A stretch of 64,000 nt of DNA, taken from the NCBI GenBank assembly GCA_001566295.1, contig KQ964248.1, positions 2,542,001 through 2,606,000 on the forward strand, given 5' to 3'. The notes beneath the pieces are model-generated. The model searched no databases. It saw nothing but the letters and a program-made list of their open reading frames with translations, and had not been told where the DNA came from. A program made the translations under genes and the position numbers. Positions 23,908 to 34,439 of this stretch are shown in pieces. The first letter of the stretch is position 1. The number at the start of each line of letters is the position of its first letter. This DNA is from Microdochium bolleyi (Eukaryota > Ascomycota > Sordariomycetes > Xylariales > Microdochiaceae).

Positions 23908-26320
23908 GTTGGCGGTGGTTGGTTGTTTGAAGACTGGTTGAGTGTCTTGAAGAGTGGTTTGGCTGTGCCGGCTGTGAGGATCGTCGTGGAGATGAGGGAG
24001 TTGTCACTGTTGTGGGTGATGAGCAAGTAGACTTTCCAGACCGAGATGGAGGTCGAGCTCGTCGAGATATATACTCTTCGAGGTCTGATGTCGTGAGTGC
24101 ATCGTCGATGGCCTCGTTGGGCTTGATGGCAACAGCTACGTCTTCCAGGCGATCGCAGGCTGGATGCAGCAAGGCCAGGGCTGCTTGCCATGCTTGATTC
24201 CCTGTTCAAGCGGAGTCTAGAGTCGGAGGCCTGCGGCGGACGTCATTTTGTGGGACAGGCAAGTGCCGTGCGGGCTGCATGTCTGTGTGTGTTGTCCCGT
24301 CGTCGTGCATGTGCTTGCTGAGCCTTGTCGTTGTTCGCCTCCAGCCTTGCTAGAGCTGGCTAGGCACGCCAACTGCCTTCTGACATAATGCCGTTGGGTT
24401 GAGGTTGGGAACTTGGCAACTTGCAAGGGGGAGAAAGTTGGCAGCCAATCAGGACTCAAGCACACACAACCAGGCCCCCCAGCTTGTATAAACGGTCCAA
24501 GGGGCCAACCACTAAAATCTTGGAACAGGCCCTGCCATGGCCCTGCTTGTGCCTGGCCGACCCGTCGTGCAGGCCAGCCACTGCCAGCCAGAAAACCTGA
24601 ATGCGACCCTGTTGCAGCTCCGGCTACTCGGCACTCCCCCGTCTTTCTGGGGATACTGTGACTTCACCGCGCTGTACTGATCGATCTGAAACATCGATCT
24701 CGGAGCACTTGGCCCTGCAGAGCCTCACGACCAAGACGCCACACAGCTCGGCGATCGTCGTCATCCGCACCTCCCGATCGTGGCACACACGCGGCTTCTC
24801 GGCATGGCTGCCTGCTGCTCAAGCCACTCTCTCTCCCGCCCTCCAACACTGACAGCTCGATCGCATGCCTTCTCTCCCGAGGGAGGATACCCCAGACATC
24901 ATCCCCACACGTGGAGCAGGACAGCTCGCAGTGGATACTCTCACGGACCTACGTCACTGTCGTCCCGGACGTCACAGTCGTCCCAGACCAGCGGTGAACT
25001 TTGGCAATGGCTTCGAGAGTCGGCTGGATCGGGGGCCAAGTCCGTGTCGAGAGCTTGGTCTTTGGGCGAGATGGCATCATTATCGGGCACAGATGCATGT
25101 CTGGCGATTCGAACATGGCCGCCAACCTTTGGTCAGGTGCATTTTGGTAGTCTTACAAGTGCCATTGCGGTGGCGGCACAATCATGACACAGCGCCGCTT
25201 AGCATAGCTGATGAGGTTCGTCTCATAGTGCATACTTGAAGCATAAGCCGTTCGGAGATGGAGCGCAAGCCCAGCTCCAGCTATGCATTGCTGACACGTG
25301 CCGTGAAGCTCTCCTCGAACGACGTAGTGCACGACAAACAACGAACCACACGTGGTTTTGGAGTTCTCCAGACAAACCCCGGATTTATGGGCACCAAATA
25401 CTCTGAAACACGTCAAAATGGTATATGCATCTGTAATAAGGCTTGGTGCTACAACAATGTGGCTGGTGCAATATCTCTGGAGATATCCCAGCAGCGGTGG
25501 CTCGGCTGGCCCTGTTTCTGGCGAGGAGAGATTCATGATGTATTCGACACGTCACAAGTAGTCGCGAGGAAGTCGATCCTTCCAATGGCAATCGACGGGG
25601 CAAGACCCGAGGGTGCTCTTGATCAGTGCAAGACGATGTCACTGGCTTCATGTGGCACGAGTCAGGGTCCAGACCAAGTGCTCCAGACCTTGGTTGGTAC
25701 CTTGCCCATGCAGCGGCGTTGGCGCCGCGACTTATGAAAACGGCTGCTTGTTTTTTCCTTGAAGCCGTTGCTGCTCAGGAGCTCACGGGACTATCCATGC
25801 TTGTTCACAGCTTCTTGATGAGTAAAATGAATTCGCAATGCAGTGCATTGTGACTTGATTAGGAGTTGTCCACGCGAAACAGCGGTTGTGAGCGGATTGT
25901 AAGTCCTTGTGAATGTTGGTTGAGATGTGCTGCGCCAAGACTCCAGTCGAACGGATTCGCTCACAGTTAAACACAGGCATTAAACAAAGAATTCACATTG
26001 AGTTAAATCGAACAACAACCGAGTCGTATGGCCATTTATTACCAGACAAACACAGTTGATTACCACATTTCATAGGCTTTGTTAACATGCAAATGCGACA
26101 ATCGTAATAACGCGTTAAAGGAAAAATAATACTAAATACGAAGAAAAAGAAAACTGGCAAAAGGCACGAAAAGAGTCACGAAGCAATAAATAATCCAATG
26201 AATACCAAGCTTCATGCTATATAGTTCCCTAAAAGAATACAATGAAATCAAGCAAGGTGAGCAAGCTGTGCTGCTCCACCAATTCCCTGCGGTGCGCCAC
26301 ACCCACATCTCGATCTTCCC
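23908..26320. other. Gene-poor stretch, AT-rich to the right
   Basis: About 2.4 kb. Left: promoter of the GPI-protein gene. Middle: open frames at 24780-25187, 25258-25737 and others without motifs. Right (about 25780-26260): clearly AT-rich with A runs, probably 3' UTR and flank of the 12-Cys gene A. No mobile element seen. Confidence 0.5.
24067..24073 (-). promoter_or_regulatory. TATA box of the GPI-protein gene
   Basis: TATATAT on the minus strand lies 160 bp upstream of the ATG at 23907, leaving a leader of about 130 bases. The strong TATA agrees with the biased codon use of the gene. Confidence 0.5.
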
Positions 26321-28196
26321 TCATGCCCGCTCAACAGGCGACGCCGCCTCGATCGTGATCTGCGGCGGGACATAGGTCATTGGCGCGCGCACCCGCGGCA
26401 CCAGAGGCATGGCTAGATCCGGGGCCTTGGAGCCCGGCGGCGGCGGCGGTACCCCGTGCGGGAAACGCTGTGCGGCGGCTGCTCCGGTCGCCGTCGCCGT
26501 CGCCGCTGATCCACCCGGCGCCTCCTGCTGGTCCCCTGAGGAGGCTGACGTCCCTGACCGCTGCTGTGTTTTCGCTATTATCCTCGCGATGAAGGGGTTC
26601 GTCGTGTTGGCTGCGGCTCCGGTGGGCGCGGACGGGGCAGGGCGACTGCTGCTCATCGACGCGGCGTAGGGGTTACGGCTGGGCGATGGCCATCGTGATG
26701 GCTGGTAGTCCAGCTCCTGCTGCTGGCTACCCGTGTGCTGGGGCTCCTGCGGTATCGCACTGGCTGCTACACCCGTAGCAGTAGTCGTAATGTAAAGCGA
26801 CGACGTTGTTGGTCCCTGCTGAGCCATGGAGATACCGGCCCCGGAGCCTTGTCGGCTGTGTGCTTGAGGTATGTATGTTGGATGGCTGGGCCGCGGTCTA
26901 TGCTGTTGCCTCTGTGCTGCAGAGAGGACGTGCTCGGATGCTGAGTGCGAGTGGCCCTGGACCTGGATAGCCGAGACAGTCGGCATCGGCTTGATTTTTG
27001 TTGTCCCGAGCATCATCTCTTTGTCGAGGTCGGAGGGCAGGTAGTGTCCGCCCCGGCTGCTGTTCCGGCTGTGCGTGCTGTAGTGGTAGTTCTTGGACGC
27101 AAGCTCGTACTCGGCCAGGTTTGCGACCGAGCGCGAGGCGTATATGCTGGTGCCCATCATCTTGGATTCTGGCGTCGAGGTCGACGACCGCCCGCCGGCC
27201 ACGAGCAAGGGCTGTGGCGAGGCCGACTTCCTGCCCCGGTCCCCTCGGTCCTGATAGTCGGAGTCGATGAAGACGTTGCTGTCGTAGAGTCGTTTCTGCT
27301 TGCGGTGGTAGACGAAGAAGAGACCGATGCCGCCGAAGAGAAGCAGCGCACCGCCGACCGCGATGCCTACGATGGCTCCGGTGGTCATTGCCGTCGAGGA
27401 CCCGTCTCGTGCCGGGGGGGTTGTGTTTTGCGGGGGATCCGTGATTTCAACCAGCGTTGACGAGAACACGCTGTTGCTGAGTCCCAGGATGGTCCCGTCG
27501 TGTGGGCGCTGCTTGCAGCCTGCTTTCAAAGCGACGAGGACTGCGAGGCAGGTTAGCAAGATGCCACTCAAAGAAAAGTATCGTGCACCAGACGTACAAT
27601 TAGATAGGTATGTGGTGGCATCGGTGTTACTGTAGCATTGGGTGCACGAGTCCGGCTTGTTCCCCGCGAAACTCCCGCCATCAGAATCGCAATACTCGTA
27701 GATGTCGCGACTCGAGTCCAGGTTGCCCGCGAGCAGTGCGGTCTTGAGAGATTTGCACGACTGTCCGACATCACATGGCGAAGAGACTCTCTTGGACTCG
27801 TTGCGGAAGCCGTACAGACAGACGTCTATTGTGTAGCGTGCGTTGTCTGGAATCAAATCTGTGTTAGCCAGGGATCACTATATCGCTGTGCGGTCCTGGG
27901 CAAGACTTGCAGATGAACCATGAGCTGTCGCTCTCTTCACGACTTGTTGCATTGCTCGTCTGCAGGCATTCCATGCAGTTCTGGTACTTGATCCCCGCCG
28001 TCTTGGTCGAGAACTCCTCATTCATGCAGACGATCTCTGACGCTTCCGTAGTTGAGGAGTCCGGGTTCTGTATATCTGATTCAGGATTGTTGAGGCAGAG
28101 TGCTGCGCATGGCGAGCCTGGCGATACCTGGAGTGCGTCGACATGGCTTTGCAGTATGCAAAAGCTCATCAAGAGCAAACCCAGAGATGTCCACAT
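26321..28196 (-). CDS. 12-Cys single-pass membrane protein, paralog A
   Basis: Three exons (28196-27911, 27846-27598, 27540-26321) give 584 residues. Residues 1-21 are a signal peptide. The ectodomain (22-230) starts LQVSPGSPC and has 12 cysteines in the order shared by paralogs B, C and D, including two C-x2-C pairs (NCMEC, SCTQC). Residues 232-256 are one helix (TGAIVGIAVGGALLLFGGIG) followed by HRKQKR. The tail (257-584) is Ser/Pro/Gln-rich and ends with a Pro5 stretch and YVPPQITIEAA. Intron 1 has a GC donor (T|GCAAGT) at the place where the other three have GT. Intron 2 is GT-AG, 57 bp. I know no function; a surface receptor, sensor or wall-membrane linker is an inference from the layout. 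The ATG at 28196 is the first one in frame with a signal peptide. Confidence 0.87.
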
Positions 28197-29852
28197 TGTC
28201 GACGATGCGGTGGTGGCGTGGGCCACGAGACTGGAAAGGCAAAAGGGCAGTAAAAAGGCCGAAGGTGAACAGCCCGCTATTCTGAGGTTCCTTCAGACAT
28301 GCTTGGTGATTATGCTGCTGGTTGTTGAACAGGGCCGGAGCTGCCAACACTGTCTTTGGGAACAGGAAGAAGTCAAAGCTCAGGACGGCGGATCCCCTCA
28401 GTCTTGACCAAGGTACTTCGCGCTCAGCCTGCTCTTCAGCAACACTAAGGTTGGCCGGTAGTGTAACGAGTAAAGCTAGAAGCCGGCGGCTCCTGGAGCA
28501 AAGATGCCCGCGAGCAAGCTCAAGACTCTATCACCGGCCACCTCTTCCAAGACTTCGGAGCCCTCCTCTTTCGTCCACCGGGCGTCAAAAAGACAGGCGA
28601 TCCCGCCCCCCCGCCTCGAGCCAATCTCCCAGAATAGACACAGCCACGCTCTCCCAGCCCACCAGGCACGCGTCTACACCAGCACCGCATTTTGGAAGAA
28701 AGTCCATGGCAATGCTACTCCCCGACTCGTCTGGCGCATCCCCTGGCTGATGGTCTGACTGTGGAGAGGGGCTGATTGGCCGTCGCTGGCGCACTCCACA
28801 CCCGCCGGGCGCTTAAGGGTGACACCACTTATGACCCCCTGGACGCTGAACCACTTACACGACCGCGCTGCTTGGCGCGTCGAGACACACCGAGGCCAAT
28901 CAGCGATGACCATGTGCCTCGCTTGGTAGTCGGCCTGGCCGGCCTGATATGCGGCCTCCCAGGTGCATTTGCTGTGTTTGGGTAGACGCTTGTGTGGCCG
29001 GGACACAGTTCAGCTGGAAGAAGAGAGACTTTGAGAGGGACGGGGAAGGAGAGCATTGGGAAGGACTACATGGCAGACTGCGTCCAAGGCTGGACTGTTT
29101 TTCATTGGCCAATATCCAAGGCCCCCGGATGTGACAGTCCATGAATCGAGCTGCCAAAAAGTTTAAACCTCGTGGTGTTGCACTGAAGTGGCCTCGTGGC
29201 CCAGGCTGCCGCTCTGATCATGGAAATGTAGTCAATCCCAAGGTAGTTGGTTGGATGCCCTTCTCTGCGTGAGCCTACGCCACGTCTCCGTGGCAGCTTC
29301 ACTGCTGCGGAACTTAGACTCTCGTGCGGCGGGGGACGGTAGGCATACCTTACCAGGCTGTGTGTCGGCAAGCTGGTGTTCAGGAACCGTGATCGCCCTT
29401 CGAAGTTCGTCAGCATGATGTGCAACCTGCCATGCATGCGCTGCCGGACAAGCATTTCAGATGCCGGCGGCAGCGCTGTTTCATGCCTGGCTCTCTGCCG
29501 GCCCGATCCCAGGCCAGCAGGACCAGCAGGCTACTTAGAGCCACTCGACGACACGATAGTGCACACCTGTCAGACGCGGACACTGCTAATCAGACTATAC
29601 ACGCACTAAAAATAGTATCTTCAGCACGACAGCATGAAACGGGCCGGTAATAGGTAAGCCCTATCTTCGTATTCTTGATATACTCTCAGTCTGGTTTCAG
29701 ATTACCATGTAAATGCCCAAATTAAATGCCCAAATTTAGTTTGCCGCCCCAATGTGATGTTAAAGATGAAGTACGCCAGATAAAAGCCTTCACCGTTCCC
29801 AGTCCTTGCGCCTCGTTGAAAAACATGTGTTTGCCGCCGTCTCCGCCCCCGG
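28197..29852. other. Spacer between tandem paralogs A and B
   Basis: About 1.66 kb with the promoter of A and the 3' flank of B. Open frames (28322-28750 plus, 28829-29056 minus and others) have no motif. I see no partial copy of the 12-Cys gene here. Confidence 0.5.
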
Positions 29853-31848
29853 TCAGCCATATATCCTCTCCGACATCCCCGAGTTGGGCGTCTCAATGTC
29901 CTCAAAGTGCGTCTCCCGCCGGCCCCGATCAGGCAGGCGAGCCCGGCTGTACGGGTTCGAGAAGTTGCGCGCCACGCCCTGGCCCCGCCAACTGGCGCTG
30001 CTGTACTGATGCTCCTGCTGCTGTTGCTGCTGCTGCTGCTGTCCTGGCATGCTGACGCCCGCCATGCTCTCGTTCGCCCACCGCTGCCGGTGCTGCGGCA
30101 GTGGGTTGCCGATATCGAGGCCGATGGTCACGTTCGACGAGAACTCGCCGGGTCCGCTGTCCGGAGAGAAGCTGCCACCACCATTCTCATCCTGCGAGGA
30201 GACCATGACGATCTGGGGTGGGGTGTACTGCTTCGCCGTCCGCAGCTTTGGGAGGACGGGCATGGACAGCTTCACCGCTCTCGAGGCAGCCGGTGGCGGT
30301 GGCGGCGGGACTCCTCCGGGCAGCAACCGCGCCGTGGGCGCGTCGTTGGGCGAAGGGCCTCGCGGGGCTGACGAGCTCGAGTATCCGCTGAATGCGGGGG
30401 ACGGGCCTCGCTCGCTGCCCGCAGGGACTATCGCCGCTGGTATCTGAGGCAGAGGTGGCATAGGTTCGTGTTGTCTTTGTTGTTGAGTCAGCGGGTGGCT
30501 GTTGGACTCGCTCATGACATATGCCTGGACGCGGGCGTGCGCAGCGGCTGACATTTGCGGATTTATAGATAACGACGACAGCGTCCGTGGCTTTGCCTGC
30601 TGCTGCGGCTGCTGCGGCTGCCGCTCAAGCACAGGCTGAGGCGGGCTTGGTGATCGTGTCAGGCCTGCTCGGCTCATTGTGTGCGGTATGTACGCAGGAT
30701 GTGTCGGGAGAGCCGCATTAGGCCCCTGAGCGGCTTGGTGAGGATCGAAGTTGTAGTTGGTATGGCCGATCGGCTGGACCCGGGCCTCGGTGTGACTGAA
30801 CACGGGCGCGGGGATCATCCGGATGTCGTAGTTGCTCGCCACGGAGCCATTCTTGCTGTGAAGACTGACCATGCCGCGGCCGCCACCGCCTCCGCCCATG
30901 AAGGGGGGCATCATACCGTGGTCCCGCATCCGAGGATACGAGATACTCGTGGTGCCGAGGCTGTACATGCGCTTCTGCTTGCGGTGGTATACCCAGAAGA
31001 GGGCGATGCCGCCCAGGAACAGCAGCGCGGCGCCGACGGCGATGCCCACAATGGCGCCTGTGGTCATTCCTTGCGTCGTGTTGCCTTCTGAGAGGGGAGC
31101 ATTGCGGGCCGGGTCGATGACCTCGATCGCCGTGCTCTGGAAGATTGAGCCGCTGAGACCCAGCAGCGTTTGTGCGTTTGGGCGGTAGTCACATGCCCCC
31201 TTCAAGGCGATCATGAAATTGGCCAGGTATGTCTGATCCCCACTGGATTGCAAACACTTTACACAGCCCTTCAATCTGGAATCGGTGAAGACGTCCCCAT
31301 CTGCTCGGCAGTAGTCGAGGCTTTCTGTCGAACCGGCGTTAGGGATTCCCACCCGCAGGGCATTCTTGAAAGGCTCGCAAGCATATTCCGTGTTGCACGG
31401 CGTTGACACCATTTGGTCTTTCGTGACATTGGGGTAGCTGTACATGCAGACATTCAGGGTGTATCGGAGGTTATCTGTAGGTACTTGTTAGTTGCCATAA
31501 GAGCAGAGACGTGTTGTGGAGAATCTCTGCGGCTGTCGGCATGTCAGTCGACTTACAGAGGTACCAAGCGGCATCGCTCTCTGAGCCCTTGGCAACATGA
31601 CTATTCTGCAGGCACTGCAAGCAGTTCTGGTACTTGATCCCCGCCGCCTGTGTCGAGTACTTTGAGTCTGTGCAAACGACATCTTTTGGTGTGGTTGTCG
31701 ACCTGCTTGGATCGTTGGGGTCGTCCTCTGTGTTGTCCAGACAGAAGGCAGCACAGGCCGATCCTGGCGTGACCTGCAACGCCCTGGTACACCGGCTCAA
31801 TGCCAAGAGACAGAGGAGGACGAATATCGAATAAGAGACTCGGGCCAT
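29853..31848 (-). CDS. 12-Cys single-pass membrane protein, paralog B
   Basis: Two exons (31848-31557, 31474-29853) give 637 residues. A signal peptide of about 24 residues ends before LQVTPGSAC. The ectodomain carries the same 12 cysteines as A, with NCLQC and GCVKC as the C-x2-C pairs. The helix is at 237-260 (TGAIVGIAVGAALLFLGGIA) followed by HRKQKR; this region is nearly identical to that of A, so A and B are the closest pair. The tail is long, with a run of nine Gln at 30015-30041 and the motifs HPAYIPH and GVPPPPPP...YTPPQIVMV, both matched in A. The second intron found in A, C and D is missing here: TYLANFMIALKGAC is continuous. Intron 1 (82 bp, GTAAGT) splits the shared Tyr codon. Function unknown. 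Confidence 0.9.
30015..30041 (-). repeat. Gln-codon repeat in paralog B
   Basis: Nine consecutive Gln codons, eight CAG and one CAA, in the cytosolic tail of paralog B. The one CAA interrupts an otherwise pure run, which tends to stabilise such repeats. Confidence 0.95.
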
Positions 31849-34439
31849 CTTGTGGGCGTGCTTCGCCGTCGGATGAGGCGGATCTTGAGCGTCTTTGTGG
31901 TGGGGGAGGGTGGACACGCTACCGGAGCGATCCTTGCATGACAGGCACAGCCGAATGTCCGCTCGTGTAGTCGATTCGCCTGCGAGAATTAGGGAAGTGC
32001 ACGACAAGAAACGAAACAAGAGAGAAACGAAACGTCGATGATGACTCGGGAGAGGAACGACCACATGAGGCTCTGGGTCTCAGCCGTCTATATGCAGTTC
32101 ATGACCGTTGGCCGCATCGACAGAGCAGCACTCGGAACTGCCTAAATTTGGGCTTGTGGCGCCAATGTGACTGTTGGTTCCCAGGATCATTGCTTGTCTT
32201 ACACACCACGGCAGCCCGGAAGTGCGTTGTCCGGCACGCCGCCGCTGGAAGGAGCATAGACTGGCTGCATCATCTGCCGTTGCGCCTAGGCTCCCTGTTC
32301 GTTTCCTTGAATAGCCGCAAGCCACCAGCGCAACTCTGTGCATGGGGGAGCAGGCCGGGTCCGGGAGGACAGGCCGTGAGTGGGCTCCTGGGAGAGCCGA
32401 GAAAGGGAAATGGCATGTTCAGACGCGGCCCGACAACCAACAAGCCAGTAGGAGTCGAGACCCAAGCGCGAGGCTGCACGGCAGGGACTGGGATGAGGGT
32501 TGTCGTTGTGAGTTTTGGTGCGGGACCAGCAAGAGTTGTGAGTGGCTGCGCAGACGCCCTCTGGACAGAAGCGAGCAAACTTCCAAGGGCGACCTGCAAG
32601 GAGCCGGCCAATCAGACACTCGAGCGGCACGGGAAGAAAGACTGCCCCAGGGTGCTCTCCAACCTGCTCCAGCACCTGAAAGAGACCGAGTCTCGTGGCC
32701 TGCCTGCCTTCAATGTTCCTGATCGAGGCTATCTTGGTGCTGTGAGTACACTCAAAAATCAAGGTGGTCAGCAGAAGCACCTGAGTGCGTGCGTGCATGT
32801 CGTCATCCTTGAGTCGGGTTTCCGGTCTGAGTGGAAGTTCGTACTGCGGACCTCGAGCTGTCATCGAGTGGATGCCCGTGGCTCGGAATTTACCTTACGT
32901 TAGGGTAAGGAATTGTGCATGTGCCAGGGGGCTACATCCGCGTACATAGAACACTTTAGGTATGTTCACTCACAAGTAGAGACTTACATGTGTGAGTGCA
33001 TCCTGCTCTTACTGAGGTTAGCTTCTTATGGAATCGAATTGAAAGGTTCCGCATAGGTGCTATGTGCTAATGTAAGCAAGATGCCAGCATTGACACCTCT
33101 AATACTCGGTATATTATTGCTGATGTGTTGAGGGGCAATTTTGCATACCTTGGGAAAGACCACACCTCACCACGGTCCGTGGGCGGGAGTGGACCCGCAC
33201 AAACATTGCACAACTACTGCGGCAAAGATTAGTCCTCTATGCGGCATGCCTCATCGCCGCGTGATGCATGGACGATGCCACCCATCAGTAGCATGTATGG
33301 ACCCTCCAAGTTTCCTCGCGTGACGGACTTCCTCCTCATGTTCATCACCAGAGAGAAGATTGCTACGATGCGTCCCATGGTTCCGCCCAACTCGCCAACA
33401 TGCTAGGGTCTGTTTCTGCGACACAAGCATTTTGGAACAACGAGCTACAGAAGTCCTATGCCAAAGATTGATTAACGGCCCATCATCGTTTTCTCATTTC
33501 CATGTAGTTTGTAGGACAACCGCAAACACTCTAACGCTCATCGAAGCTTCGTGATGAGGATGTCGGCATCGGGATTGAGAGCATTATCGCGGGCACATGC
33601 AAGGGACACACGTGCCGCAGGGCCTTGATAGGCAAGCCCACCAGAGACTCGTGCGGTGTGATGGCGCTGTTTGAAGGACAGCACAAGCTTTTGCGGCGCT
33701 TAGAGAGGCACTCTCAGTGGCCTACATGTGGGCGAAGAGTTGCTGGACCCCTGAACGCCACTCTGCAGCAGGAATACTTTCCAGGGCTGCTCCACGGCGG
33801 ATGGGAGCTCGAGCTGCGATGGGGCAATTGGTAGGCTCTGGGAGAGACAACGGGCACCTGGACAGCCCATTCCTGGTGAGACGAAAAGCCAGCTCGGCAG
33901 GTTGGTTGGGCGGCATCGCTGGATGTTGGTGATGGGTGCCCAGCACACGAGCACTGGCGGAAGCCACGACCTGTGGAGGGACCCTCGGGGATGTGCCATC
34001 CCCACATCACGGAGCAAGCCAAGAGCCCCTCCCCGCGGGGCTCGTCTACTGTCCTGTCGCAATCCCATCCCACAACACTACCGACGGACACTGTTGGTTG
34101 TCCGCAGATATAGGTCGTCCGCTCCCGTGCCTGCCGCCCTGCAAGACCCGCCCGTGCCTGACCTCTTTTCGGTCGTCTTGGTGCAGCGTGCATCGTGCAT
34201 GCGCCGCGCGTGGTGGTTCAGGTTCCGGTTCAGGTCGGCGCAACCCAGACCAGCAAGGTGAGAGGAGCGACCTAAAGACGGGGTCGACACCACGAGGACG
34301 ACTTCATTTGAGCGAGGCCGGAGGAACAGTTTCTTTTCGGGCAGTCTTCACGAGCGCGGAGGTCACTTGCCCGCCTGTTGCTGAGCACGGAACGCCACTG
34401 CGTCTGCGCTTCGCTTCGGCGCCACGGCCAACAACCACG
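31849..34439. other. Intergenic between divergent genes B and nta1
   Basis: About 2.6 kb holding two divergent promoters. The largest open frame (32148-32903 plus, 251 codons) has no motif, and the opposite strand is open over much of the same interval. The stretch 32890-33130 is AT-richer. No RNA gene or element is seen. Confidence 0.5.

Noticed and set aside
32148..32903. 251-codon plus-strand open frame between B and nta1
   Set aside because: No motif and the opposite strand is also open over much of it; most likely promoter DNA.
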